64,000 nt of DNA from Nematopogon swammerdamellus (Eukaryota > Arthropoda > Insecta > Lepidoptera > Adelidae). The notes beneath the pieces were generated by a model, which was given only the letters and a program-made list of their open reading frames with translations, was not told where the DNA came from and ran no database searches. Both the position numbers and the translations under genes were made by a program. Location: the NCBI GenBank assembly GCA_946902875.1, contig OX336340.1, positions 16,321,566 through 16,385,565 of the forward strand, in the 5' to 3' direction. Positions 31,846-43,835 of the stretch are shown here, piece after piece (positions within the stretch are counted from its first letter, which is position 1; every line of letters starts with the position of its first letter).

Positions 31846-31942
31846 GTTAGTTTATTATTAGTCTTAGTAGTTATTTGTTAATTTCATATTGTGCAATAAA
31901 TAAAGTCAACTTTTAAAAATGGAAAAAAAAAAAAAAAAAAAA
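31045..31942 (+). mobile_element. 5'-truncated LINE with poly(A) tail and TSD
   Basis: The insertion is bounded by the direct repeat AATTAGGTA (31036-31044 and 31943-31951). It ends in AATAAATAAAG followed by a run of about 20 A. The 5' edge cuts straight into coding sequence, as expected from incomplete target-primed reverse transcription. Confidence 0.95.
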
Positions 31943-31949
31943 AATTAGG

Positions 31950-33385
31950 TACCTAACAAAAATAATTCGATGGCGTAAATAATTGCTTGGGAACCATTTT
32001 ATCATCATCATCACCCGTATCGGTCCTGCTCGATATAGAACTCTTCCAAGGCACGCCATTATTTTATCTATCACAATTAAACAATGTTTAAACATGCATT
32101 ATGTAAGACCGATACATCATTTACTTTTGTTTTTATCTTTTTTTTTCAGTTCCTTCCCTTTACGCATTCTCAAAATCTTTGTCATTCTACAACAGTTCGT
32201 CTGTGGTATCTTCTAGCTAGCTCGTTTGTTTCTCTTTCTACTAGTTATAAAATTTAACAAAATATCCTATGATTATCATAATTCCAACTGATTTTATTTA
32301 CCCATACAATGCATTAATTTTACTCTGAGGCAGTGATATTTTCCTGGAATTTTTGCAATCCAGACGCTGCTCCGATTAAATTTTCATGATACATCTTTTG
32401 TGATCACAAGAACAACACCTGCATGTTCCATCCAACTTACTTCGTTGTAGTCGACTGTTCGGCGAATTTACGAAGAATATTATTTCGGTGTCAGTCAACC
32501 ACAAAATATTCCACTTTTTATCAGTGGCAATTTTCGCCATGCTTTTATCTAGTTTGCCTAGACAAAGTTATTTATGCAGATCCTATAAATAAAATGATGG
32601 CAATAAAGATTACGGCACAACACAATACCGCGCTTATGTACTAAAAAGGGTATATATGTTATATATGTACACTGTATTGTACAGCAAGCAAGCGTGCCGA
32701 TCGCTGCATACCTTGTGTCGTGAATCATGCTGTAGACACGCAGGCAGCGCAGCACGGCACGCCCGCCCACCTATCCTGTGCTGTACGCTGTACATATGTC
32801 ATATAATGATATTAACAGCAAGCATGCAAAACATGATACAACAAATTGCTTCAAGACAGATTTCATGTATTTCCTTATTAGCCAGATACAAAGCCGAAAT
32901 ATAGAGAAAATATAGGTCGCGCGCGGTCAAGATTCTAACCTGGGACATTTTCATCTAGTGCAGGAGGCAAAATGCATTTTGAAAGAAACATTAAATTTCA
33001 ATTATCCTATATTAATCTACGGATGTGATGCACTACGTTCTCGTACCTAAACCACAGCCTAAACCTAACTCAAGCACGGTCTGTATTTTAATTTGATTAA
33101 TTAAATTGATAGCACACAGATTTCGAAGAATGTATTTGAATTGTATGCTCACCACGCTTCGAAATAGATATAAATGAAAGGGCGTACAACAATAATTGCA
33201 TTGTAGGTATGTGTACGCCTCGGTGTACGCACAATCGTGTAGTAAGTGTAAGTATACCTACATATGGACATATTCGAGTGGAGTAATGTGTATTTGGGGG
33301 AAATGTTGCTGAATAATGGAATTACTGTCGTGCTCCCCCAGCAGAGCGTTGAAGGATAACATTTGAAATCGAATCAAGGAATTAT
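31950..33385. other. No gene recognised
   Basis: AT-rich sequence with no exon or defined repeat seen. Confidence 0.5.
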
Positions 33386-33389
33386 ATTG

Positions 33390-34239
33390 CACTCCCGGCT
33401 GGATGGCAAGAGGCCCGATGCTATCACCTTAGTGCCATGGACTAAGGGTAGTTCTTTGATGTGGGACGCCACTTTTGTTCTCACATTGGCTCCAAGTCAT
33501 GTTAGGACATCTTCAAGAGCGGCTGGCGCGGCCGACGCTGGGGCGGAGAGCCTCAAACGCAGCAAATATAGAAATATAATTCAAGATTTCGAATTTGTTG
33601 CGTTTGCCGTTGAAACCCTCGGTCCGTGGAGCAGTGAAGCCAAAAGAGGCTTGAGCTGGTTGACGCAACTGGTGTCCCGCCATCAAGGGCTTATGTACTT
33701 CATTCAAAGGGTAAGCCTTGCCATCCAGCGGGGTAATGGCGCAAGTGCTCTAAGAACATTTGAAAATGCCCGTTTTCATAGTTATTTTAATGATTGTTAG
33801 GTAGGTTTAATTCTTTAGTTATTAATATTACTTTTTTATTTTTATGAAATAAATAGATTGAGTAAACGATATTATATTCTATCGAAGAAAGGAAGTCTTT
33901 AAGGGCGAGGCCCGAAGGCGGAAGAGGGTTTTTGGTTTACCTGAACGCAGCTCGGCCTTCGGCCTCGCACTTAGTTCCTTCCTTTCTTCCAGAAGGTTTA
34001 TCGTCTTCCTGAACGCAGCTCGGCCTTCGGCCTCGCCCTTACTTACTTCCTTTATTTGAGAAAGATTTATCGCTTACCTAAAAGCAGCTCGGCCTTCGGC
34101 CTCGCCCTTAGTTAGTTACTTTCTTTAAGAAGGTTTATCGATTACCTGAACGCAGCTGGGCCTTCGGCCTCGCCCTTAGTTACTTACATTCTTCTTTGGA
34201 ATACGAATTTCACGCGAGCGGAGCCGCGGGCTCAGCTAG
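33390..34239 (+). mobile_element. Helitron-associated segment, 5'-incomplete
   Basis: This matches 52093-52940 nearly base for base: LINE-derived frame, then an array of units with GCTCGGCCTTCGGCCTCG (33950-34190), then the end CACGCGAGCGGAGCCGCGG and CTAG|T at 34236-34240. Similarity with the other copy begins at about 33391; the 5' third (TC end and first array) is absent here. Sharing both cargo and Helitron end shows they moved as one unit. Confidence 0.85.
33393..33800 (+). pseudogene. Captured LINE endonuclease-like fragment, copy 1
   Basis: It reads SRLDGKRPDAITLVPWTKGS, SLMWDATFVLTLAPSHVR, AFAVETLGPWSSEAKRG and FIQRVSLAIQRGNGASAL, ending FNDC and a stop. It is homologous to the C-terminal half of the LINE frame at 31045-31845 and starts abruptly inside the RPD motif. 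The frame is intact to the stop but lacks the zinc knuckle and a start codon of its own. A LINE-like 3'UTR with GAAATAAATAGA follows. Confidence 0.8.
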
Positions 34240-34519
34240 TAAGTAAATAAAGGTAAAGAAGACAATACCCATAATAAACACAATCTTTCATGATATTCTA
34301 TTGATATAATCAATAGTGCAAACATTAATAGCGATCGCGACTTTAGAGACCTATGCTACAAATAACCCTTCCTTTTTTGGCTTCGCCGTAGTCGGGTAAA
34401 AAGTCAGGGCCAGCGAGCAGCTGCTATGAAATTATTTGTCTTATCATTTTCAATCATTATTTATTATGTGAAAACCTCCCATTTGACATTTAAAGAAAGA
34501 TAATAAGAGTTTCAAAACC

Positions 34520-34830
34520 ATTTTTAGGGTTCCGTCCTTCAGAAGAGGAATAAACGAGTGCGTCTGTCACAGCTTATTTTCTTCAAATCTACAGGACGAA
34601 AAAAGTTGAAATTTGCTACATAAATGTATAGAGATTGATGACCCCATTGGATGACCCAATCACGGACGTATAGTACGGACGATAGTATATCACGAATTTA
34701 GATTCTTGGGAGACAAAAATTAGAACGTTCCAAAATCCAAAGGCCAAGTCTAAAAGTTTTCACGGAAAACGGAATTATACTCTCTACGCAAGTTCGACTC
34801 GCACTTGGCCGCTTTCTTTTCACATATAAA
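34520..34830 (+). repeat. GGGTTCCGT...ACTTGGCCG repeat, deleted copy
   Basis: It begins TTTTTAGGGTTCCGTCCTTC and ends GTTCGACTCGCACTTGGCCG. The ends match 23098-23645; the interior is shorter and diverged. Confidence 0.6.
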
Positions 34831-34834
34831 TCGC

Positions 34835-36490
34835 AAACAACAAAACAGGCACGCTCTTCAGATAGCTGTGTCGGAAGTAGCAACGAAAAACGTAAAAGAT
34901 AAGCGGCACCTTCCAAACATAGAATTAACGTTACAAAAGCGGAAACAGGACACGAAAACAGACAAGACAGAAATCGCAATAGCAGGCAAGCAAGACCCTG
35001 CACTGCAAGCGTAATCAGCACAACATTCCATACGCAGATACGACTGCAGAAACCAGATTGCAGATTTGTTTGCGTAAACATTGCGTGAGATCTATACTAT
35101 GCAGGTATATGCGGTAGATCTGTTGCTCTGATACAGTACTCGTTGGTCAAGGTTGAATAAACCTGAGCCTGTTTGTTTGACTGAGATATTAATTATTATG
35201 TATAGTATAATAAATTAATAAAACATAGCGTTGATCTACGATGATCATAGAAAAGAGCTATCGAAGGCTGGTAGGTACCCGAATACACCTGCCAATGAAG
35301 AGAGAATGTTCAAGATCTTGTCTGGCTCGGACAAGGCTGAGTAGTCGTGTTGCTCAACGTTGTCATCGGATACTTCTCCTCCGTTACTTTTCATTGTCTG
35401 TCTGGCTGGCTGTCGGTGTAGAGTTCCAGTATGATGCTCTGATAAACATACAACTGACAGTTTGCAGATTAATTCTGCTATAACTCAAGTCGCTACATGA
35501 ATTCTGATTATTGAGGCACCTGATATTTTGGCATTGATCCTTTGGTTAAATTTGCATTAGGTACTTATTGCCATATGAAATATACTTAGCTCGTTGTATT
35601 TTGTAAAATGTGAGAAGGTTCCATATAAAAGGATATTAAGTCCATAGATGGATGCGGTTTGAAGAACTTTTAGTCCGCTCCTCGAAGTAAATAAAATATT
35701 GCAAATCGGTCTAGAAAATAACATTCAGTCAACTTTTCAAAATTGGATTTAGAATGACATTACAGTGCCTACATACTTTTATTTGACTACTGCCTTAAGT
35801 ATTATACTTAACTTAAGTATAATCTACTCATGTGCTATTGATCCAGCGAACGGACTAGTTCTGCGCGATATAGGAATGCGTGGAGTTTCGAATGGATTTC
35901 CGTCACCATGGTATCCAATACAGGTCGGGTGCCGGGTATCCCGCCCGGTACCAGTCTCCAGTTTACCCCTGTTTTTGTAAGGGAAAAGAATCACACGCGA
36001 TTACAAAGCCGTCAGTTGGTTCGGCACGTCCTATAGAAAAACTTTCTTCCTCGATTTAAAAGCAATGGGAAGAAAGAAAAATGGGAGAAAGTTAGGGCAA
36101 TGTTGTATTAACTTTTATTTTGGCCATACATTGATGATGGCGTACCTATACCATTTACGTTCGATGCGTGCTACGAGAGAATAAGCACAGTGCCATCACG
36201 CTATTTCCGCATAGAGATGTCTACAATTCAATATCGTCCAAAACAGTACGATATATTTGTTATCTAGATTATGTTTTCTTGTTACAATTCCGTGTACCAT
36301 TGTTGTATTGAATATTTAGCAAATGTCACACTTTTAGGAGTCTTTGAAACTAAGTGTCAGCTCATCGAATCTTTCTCACAATTAGACAAAGAGCCGCGCA
36401 GTCATCGAAATGTAACATCCCATCGCTCCCATCTGTTCGATATTGCATAACGTTTGCTATGGTTCATCATCCGTTTCTGCGAATATTTCA
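34835..36490. other. No gene recognised
   Basis: Several chance frames (e.g. 34698-35081 minus, 35241-35483 plus) show no known domain and no splice pairs. Confidence 0.5.
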
Positions 36491-36496
36491 CTTATA

Positions 36497-36646
36497 ATGA
36501 CACCAGTTGAAACGAATTCCACGCTCAGTGACTACGTTACGAAACGAAGAGTTGCGAAGATACTATTGTCTGAACTGGCCTTTCATTATGGCCGTTTGTT
36601 TGTAGTAGCCATAGCTTTCATCGTGGCCACTATAACAGTTTTATTT
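36497..36646 (+). CDS. Candidate first exon of a single-pass membrane protein
   Basis: From ATG at 36497 it reads MTPVETNSTLSDYVTKRRVA, KILLSELAFHYGR, then a hydrophobic run LFVVAIAFIVATITVLF, and meets a donor TTTATTT|GTAAGT. A short basic N-terminus (KRR..K) followed by one transmembrane helix would suit a type II membrane protein. The exon is exactly 50 codons. No partner exon was found, so this could be chance; the strong donor and the ordered charge/hydrophobic pattern argue for it. Confidence 0.4.
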
Positions 36647-36649
36647 GTA

Positions 36650-39140
36650 AGTATTATCGCACTTCCTCGAGCGGCTCTCACGACGCGCTCCACCGTAGTT
36701 AGATTACGAAACCGCGAAGTATCTGCTAATTTCGGTTTTTTGGGTGACTGATTTTGTGGGCTTCATGGTTCGATAACAGCTTGCTGTCGTTTGTGGCTTC
36801 GCATCGAATATACATTTTAGTTTTTTAAAGTACATTTAGGAAATAAAAAATTGGTCCTTCGTGCTGTAATGTATGATTGCTACTCATTATTTATTATGAA
36901 CTAGAACAACTATAATTCCTATTTAACCTTACTTAGAAATGTCCTTGTCTATTGCTTTACCTATGAGAACAATATTGTAATGTTGCCTCACAATCCTCTC
37001 TAAACTCAATCCATGATAATATGACAGAACGCAAGTTTGCATGTTTTATCCACTCTCTGACTATTTGAATTCACAGTTAACTTCTACGCCTGTCCATATT
37101 TACGGCATTCTTGAAATCTGCTTGTTTATATTCCCTTAGTACACCGGAAATAATCTGTGACGTATGCATGTGTACGTACTTGTAAGTTGTACGTATGATG
37201 TACTCGTTGGTCTCGGCAGTCGGCACGTGTTCAGGGCGGTCAGCCCAAAAGTTCAACACGTCCCGAATAATACAAACGGTGGTATTTGTTTGTGTCCGCA
37301 TTCATCGCGAGCGGGTTCACCGACCACCCGCCCCGCATCGTCTGTACAGTCTCAATAGCAAGTAATGTAAATAATTCTGAATATTACGGAAATATCGCAC
37401 CCGCCTCCGCTCCGTCCAGACGATCCAGGCGAGACCTGGTTACTTGATTTCCGGCAAGCACTTCTAGGATAATACAAATAGAGAAATGTGTAGTTTGTGG
37501 ATGATTTTTAGATGACTTGTTGAAAATGTTAATAATAATTATGATGGTTATAGAAATTGCTCGAATTAAATTTATTTTTTCTCAAATGTTTTCTAGTAAC
37601 CATCACAACATAGCTGCACCACTTCATAACAGATCTACGTACGAGTATCACTTCCAAATTCCGCATGCAGCAGGTGGTTATCTAGTCTTGCCGAAAATAA
37701 CCTAGATCAGAGGCAGCCAGTTCAAAAGGCTGTCAAATCATATTTAGAAAACGTGCATAAATTATTCGATTACACTAATCAAATTTGTAATCAAAGCGCA
37801 TTTTGCTAAATTAATGGATAATCCCAAATGTTTCTAATGTTTTGCGTCAGGAATTCTAATCTACCTACAAACGCTACAACTCAACGTAGAGTCTACAAAC
37901 GCTCTGGAGCTTCTAGGCCAAACTGTTTTCTACAGAGCAAACGTTTGAAAATCCTACGATGTACAAAAACCAATAAAGCATTAAAATTAAACCTTTGACC
38001 GCGTTTATGAAACAAGAGAAAAAAATCCGGACGCCAGTTATCCCAGGGGCTCCTGACTTTGCAGTTCAGTTCAGCTGCAGCACACTTGTGCGTTCCAATT
38101 CCATGCTAATTCAATTAGACAACACAATTGGCTTCACTCGCGAAGCCAATGGGAGTGACTAGTTTTATTACTCTACTCTATGACACTATAGACTGTTTTT
38201 TGCAAGACGGGAGAAAGAGAAGTCTGGAGTGTTGCCAGTTTCGGAGAAATGTTAGTCATGTAGTTAATGAAATTCTATAAACTGTAATATTTACCTAATT
38301 TTCGATTTGACTTAAAATATCTTCAGCTAAATCTAGTCAGAAAAAAATTAAGTTGGCCGCACCACATACCGTTGGTAGCGCATATTATGTGAGAAGGTGT
38401 GTCGCGTGTGTGTACACTAGTAATCTTTAGTGTGCATAGTGATGCCAGAAAGAAAATAATTTTTAAGTCGTATAATAAAACTAAAGATTATTCAATCAAT
38501 AAAAGTCGATGGCGTTTTTATCGACTTCAATCGGCTTCGACTAGTTGCTTGAAGCGTGCAACAAACCCTCTAATGTCCGTCAAACGTCACTTTCCTCCGT
38601 CGTCCAAAAAACGGACTATATAGTCGAGTGCGACAGTCGATAGGAATTATAAACCTATTACCCGCTTTTATTTATTTTACTAGAAAGGTTGAAAATACCA
38701 AAAGTTGTGTCACAAACGGCTAGATTCCATTTCTGGTTCATTATGTTCTTCAGCATGCAGTTCAACAATATGCTTTTTAGATAGAACTTATATGCGTAAA
38801 CGAAAGCACGTACCATTTAGCATACAACGTTAATTCTTCAAACACTTTGTCCCCCTGAATTCTAGAGTTTCGTTATAAGTTAAAATTATTCTTCATTGAA
38901 AGTAACCGTCGTCATAGCAAGGAGTTCAACCCTAACTACATACAGTGCGCTGACGTCGAATTTCCGCCGACTTGCGTCGCGGATATTCTATGTACACTTC
39001 CATAAATAAACCGCATTCCATCCAATACGCACGACACACTCTTCCTACATCCCTGTGGTGCAGCGCAGCTATCATTTCATGGTTTAATTTGATTATAGAT
39101 TGCATTAGGCGGTAGAAATGATATTTTTTAATGCAGGCTT
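36650..39140. other. No gene recognised
   Basis: A moderately GC-rich patch at 37220-37440 (with CCACCCGCCCCGCATCG) stands out but shows no domain or splice pair. The rest is AT-rich. Confidence 0.5.
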
Positions 39141-39144
39141 GTCT

Positions 39145-39500
39145 TTTGAAGTGAAAACTTCTTTAGCGGCGCTTGGCACTTTTTTGGATGGGTAAAAAAT
39201 GTTAAACTCGCGTCAGATCTGATTCGCGTCAGATCCGTAAGTAAAGCCGAAAGCGAATCAAAGGAATTCGATATTCGTTTGGTCGGTTATGTGATTTCGT
39301 GGCTCAATGGTAAGGGTGTAGGATTTGTATTTTTTGACCATGGGTTCGAGTCCCGCAATTTTTTTTGTTTTGTTTTTTTTTAAGCTATGTTACGGTGTTT
39401 AATTTTTTTAGGGTGTTTAGTTTTTTTTATAACCACCTAAGAATTATTTTCGGAAACACAATAAGTTTTCACTTCTCCCGCCACTCCCGGAGTGCAACTC
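39145..39500. mobile_element. Element with GAAGTGAAAACTT ends and tRNA-like core
   Basis: GAAGTGAAAACTT at 39151 is inverted as AAGTTTTCACTTC at 39465-39477. Between them (39290-39358) is a tRNA-like segment: A-box TGGCTCAATGGTAAGG and perfect B-box GGGTTCGAGTCCC, followed by CGCAA and T runs. The 5' acceptor arm does not pair with CCCGCAA, so it is not a functional tRNA. The left and right blocks recur, without the tRNA-like part, at 12091-12255. Confidence 0.6.
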
Positions 39501-39884
39501 TGTGGCTTTTTTTTTCTCACCTTCGAAACATCTTCGTCCTTCATCCTCGAGAGAACGAGTAGAAACCTCGAACTGTTGTCATTTACATATGAAAGTTCAT
39601 TAAGACTTTTAGCTAGACACCCATAGATATACGTTGATAGCTTGATTAGTCACTTGGACCAAATTCTTTCACCGCCTCCTAGTGATAGTCTTGAAAAAAG
39701 TGATGGATCATTTAGTATGATGAAGGAAATTATAGTAAATAATTATTTTATAAGCGATATAAGCATACTTTTCGGGTGTCATTTAATTTTGTCAAAGTTC
39801 ATCAACAAGACTAACAGACATCATTATGAAATTTTTGTTAAACTAATAAAAAGTATAACATAATTTATCCTAGCCCCATATCTA

Positions 39885-40095
39885 CAGATTTAAAACGAAA
39901 AACGTGGGGCGTTTGCAATGGATAAAATATGGATGCATGAATGAATAGTTCACCAAGTTACTAATAATTTGATTGCGCTGCGCCAATCATATGAACTGTT
40001 GTGTGAGTTTTCTCAACAACAGCTACTCTCTACACTTTACATATTATTACCTATATAACCTTTTTATTGAAACCTTGTTTTTCGTTTTAAATCTG
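39885..40095. repeat. Inverted repeat, 19-bp perfect arms
   Basis: CAGATTTAAAACGAAAAAC (39885-39903) is complementary to 40077-40095. CCCCATA just outside the left arm pairs with TATGGGG outside the right. The left arm runs into ACGTGGGGCGT, a string also found at the centre of the palindrome at 44249-44777. Confidence 0.8.
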
Positions 40096-40301
40096 TATGG
40101 GGAAATTTTTATGTCCGTTTTAAAAACGTTGTTTAAAAGTAATTATATTCTGCTTTTTAGTCTTATGTACGTGTGAAATGTTGCTACCGATTTTAAAACA
40201 TCTTCATGAGAATATTAACCTGAAAACAACGTCGTTGCCTGAAAAGTGTTGCCTGACAGTCAGTTGTTGACAGTTCTAAGCTATGTTTTATAGTATCTAC
40301 C

Positions 40302-40338
40302 CTTCGATCATAAAACACATTTATTTTTTCCGTCTACG
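40302..40338 (-). mobile_element. Micro-element, 37 bp, with near-exact 8-bp flanks
   Basis: CTTCGATCATAAAA...TATTTTTTCCGTCTACG is flanked by TATCTACC (40294-40301) and TATCTAGC (40339-40346), seven of eight identical. A related 43-bp piece with exact 8-bp flanks lies at 58002-58044, and a 29-bp piece without them at 53829-53857. Confidence 0.5.
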
Positions 40339-40427
40339 TATCTAGCACATCGGGAAGTTTAAAATAATTGAAAAATTTGTACCAAACAGACAGACAAGAA
40401 AGCGAGGTAATAAGACGTTGTAAAAAG

Positions 40428-40495
40428 AGTTGGCGTGCCTTGGGAGAGGCCTATGTCCAGCAGTGGACCGATACAGGCTGATGATGATGATTTAA
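40428..40495 (+). pseudogene. RTE-clade LINE tail, last codons
   Basis: The plus strand ends LGEAYVQQWTDTG, a stop, and a (TGA)n tail (40480-40490). Only about 17 codons are left. Similar (TGATGA) runs lie at 40625-40640. Confidence 0.75.
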
Positions 40496-40689
40496 TTTAT
40501 TTTTAGGGCTTTTAACAAAGCAATTCGTCAATATCAGCCCCATGGTACCTTTCCTCTCGATTCCTCAGGGCTCAGAGTCCCTAAGGGATAGAGAACGTTT
40601 AACAAACTCCAATACACATGTTAATGATGATGATGATGAAAAAGAGTTGCCGCCGTAACCAAACACATCTCTTAGGATCTGATTTATTA

Positions 40690-40870
40690 TTAAACGGTTT
40701 TATTTAGCTTGACTCCGTATATTTGTTTGTTTGTTTGTTACTATCTTTGTTTCAAATCTTGCGACAACTTTTTCAACTACTTCTACTGAACCGATTTTTA
40801 TGAAACTTTGCACACACATTGAGTTCTCGTGACAATACAATATTATGATAATTTCAACTTGGTAACGAGG
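40690..40870 (+). other. Leader of the satellite block, Helitron-like
   Basis: TTTGTTTGTTTGTTACTATC followed by CTACTGAACCGATTTTTATG and AAACTTTGCA resembles 51427-51505 inside the complete Helitron (TTTGTTTGTTTGTCTG, CCACTGAACGGAATTAGACG, AAACTTTGCAT). It suggests the satellite, helicase and palindrome to the right may belong to one Helitron-type element. Confidence 0.5.
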
Positions 40871-43830
40871 GTCTGATGATGGAGTCAGGAGGTGGACAGT
40901 GGAACTCTTTAACCGTTACTAGTAACCTCCTCGAGTTTGGGCTCTTATGGTTGGTTTGGACGAGTGTCCCATACTTCTACCAATACACTTGGTGACGAGG
41001 GTCTGATGATGGAGTCAGGAGGTGTACAGTGGAACTCTTCAACCGTTACTCGTAACCCCCTCGAGTTTGGGCTCAATTGGTTGGTTTGGACGAGTGTCCC
41101 ATACTTCTACCAATATACTTGGTGACGAGGGTCTGATGATGGAATCAGGAGGTGTACAGTGGAACTCTTCAACCGTTACTAGTAACCCCATCGAGTTTGG
41201 GCTCATATGGTTGGTTCTGACGAGTGTCCCATACTTCTATCAAGACACTTGGTGACGAGGGTCTGATGATGGAGTCAGGAGGTGTACAGTGGAACTCTTC
41301 AACCGTTACTAGTAACCTCCTCGAGTTTGGGCTCATATGGTTGGTTTGGACGAGTGTCCCATACTTCTACCAAGACACTTGGTGACGAGGGTCTGATGAT
41401 GGAGTCAGGAGGTGTACAGTGGAACTCTTCAACCGTTACTAGTAACCCCCTCGAGTTTGGGCTCATTTGGTTGGTTTGGACGAGTGTCCCATACTTCTAC
41501 CAATATTGTTGGTGACGCAGGGTCTGATGATGGAGTCAGGAGGTGTACAGTGGAACTCTTCAACCGTTACTAGTAACCCCCTCGAGTTTGGGATCATTTG
41601 GTTTGTATGGACGAGTGTCCCATACTTCTACCAATACACTTGGTGACGAGGGTCTGATGATGGATTCAGGAGGTGTATAGTGGAACTCTTCAACCGTTAC
41701 TAGTAACCCCATCGAGTTTCGGCTCATATCATTGGTTTGGACGAGTGTCCCATATTTCTACCAAGACACTTGGTGACGAGGGTCTGATGATGGAGTCAGG
41801 AGGTGTACAGTGGAACTCGTCAACCGTTACTAGTAACCTCCTCGAGTTTGGGCTCATATGGTTGGTTTGAACGAGTGTCCCATACTTCTACCAAGACACT
41901 TGGTGACGTGGGTCTGATGATGGAGTCCGGAGGTGTTCAGTGGAACTCTTCAACCGTTACTAATACCCCCTCGAGTTTGGGCTCATTTGGTTTGTTTGGA
42001 CGAGTGTCCCATACTTCTACCAATACACTTGGTGACGAGGGTCTGATGATGGAGTCAGGAGGTGTATAGTGGAACTCTTCAACCGTTACTAGTAACCCCC
42101 TCGAGTTTGGGCTCATTTGGTTGGTTTGGACGAGTGTCCCATACTTCTACCAATACACTTGGTGACGAGGGTCTGATGATGGAGTCAGGAGGTGTACAGT
42201 GGAACTCGTCAACCGTTACTAGTAACCTCCTCGAGTTTGGGCTCATATGGTTGGTTTGGACGAGTGTCCCATACTTCTACCAAGACACTTGGTGACGTGG
42301 GTCTGATGATGGAGTCCGGAGGTGTTCAGTGGAACTCTTCAACCGTTACTAGTACCCCCTCGAGTTTGGGCTCATTTGGTTTGTTTGGACGAGTGTCCCG
42401 TACTTCTATCAATACACTTGGTGATGAGGGTCTGATGATGGAGTCAGGAGGTGTACAGTGGAACTCTTCAACCGTTACTAGTAACCCCCTCGAGTTTGGG
42501 CTCAATTGGTTGGTTTGGACGAGTGTCCCATACTTCTACCAATACACTTGGTGACGAGGGTGTGATGATGGAATCAGGAGGTGTACAGTGGAACTCTTCA
42601 ACCGTTACTAGTAACCCCATCGAGTTTGGGCTCATATGGTTGGTTCTGAGGAGTGTCCCATACTTCTATCAAGACACTTGGTGACGAGGGTCTGGTGATG
42701 GAGTCAGGAGGTGTACAGTGGAACTCTTCAACCGTTACTAGTAACCTCCTCGAGTTTGGGCTCATATGGTTGGTTTGGACGAGTGTCCCATACTTCTACC
42801 AAGACACTTGGTGACGAGGGTCTGATGATGGAGTCAGGAGGTGTACAGTGGAACTCTTCAACCGTTACTAGTAACCCCCTCGAGTTTGGGCTCATTTGGT
42901 TGGTTTGGACGAGTGTCCCATACTTCTACCAATATTGTTGGTGACGCAGGGTCTGATGATGGAGTCAGGAGGTGTACAGTGGAACTCTTCAACCGTTACT
43001 AGTAACCCTCTCGAGTTTGGGATCATTTGGTTTGTATGGACGAGTGTCCCATACTTCTACCAATACACTTGGTGACGAGGGTCTGATGATGGAGTCAGGA
43101 GGTATACAGTGGAACTCTTCAACCGTTACTAGTAACCCCATCGAGTTTCGGCTCATATCATTGGTTTGGACGAGTGTTCCATATTTCTACCAAGACACTT
43201 GGTGACGAGGGTCTGATGATGGAGTCAGGAGGTGTACAGTGGAACTCGTCAACCGTTACTAGTAACCTCCTCGAGTTTGGGCTCATATGGTTGGTTTGGA
43301 CGAGTGTCCCATACTTCTACCAAGACACTTGGTGACGTGGGTCTGATGATGGAGTCCGGAGGTGTTCAGTGGAACTCTTCAACCGTTACTAGTACCCCCT
43401 CGAGTTTGGGCTCATTTGGTTTGTTTGGACGAGTGTCCCATACTTCAACCAATACACTTGGTGACGAGGGTCTGATGATGGAGTCAGGCAGGAGGTGTAT
43501 AGTGGAACTCTTCAACCGTTACTAGTAACCCCCTCGAGTTTGGGCTCATTTGGTTGGTTTGAACGAGTTTCCCATACTTCTACCAATACACTTGGTGACG
43601 AGGGTCTGATGATGGATTCAGGAGGTGTATAGTGGAACTCTTCAACCGTTACTAGTAACCCCCTCGAGTTTGGGCTCATTTGATTGGTTTGGACGAGTGT
43701 CCCATACTTCTACCAATACACTTGGTGACGAGGGTCTGATGATGGAATCAGGAGGTGTACAGTGGAACTCTTCAACCGTTACTAGTAACCCCCTCGAGTT
43801 TGGGCTCATTTGGTTTGTTTGGACGAGTAC
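40871..43830. repeat. 130-bp satellite, 23 units, 11-unit higher-order repeat
   Basis: Units start at each GTCTGATGATGG (40871, 41001, 41131 ... 43734). Most are 130 bp; some are 129, 131 or 134 bp. Marker variants recur 1,429 bp apart: GCTCAATTGG (units 41001 and 42430), GGTTCTGA (41131 and 42560), CAATATTGTTGG with a 131-bp unit (41391 and 42820), and TGACGTGG (41912 and 43341). So 41001-42429 and 42430-43830 are two copies of an 11-unit block. Repeating 77-codon frames are an effect of the repeats. The last unit is cut and joined to helicase coding sequence at about 43830. Confidence 0.97.
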
Positions 43831-43835
43831 TTGTC

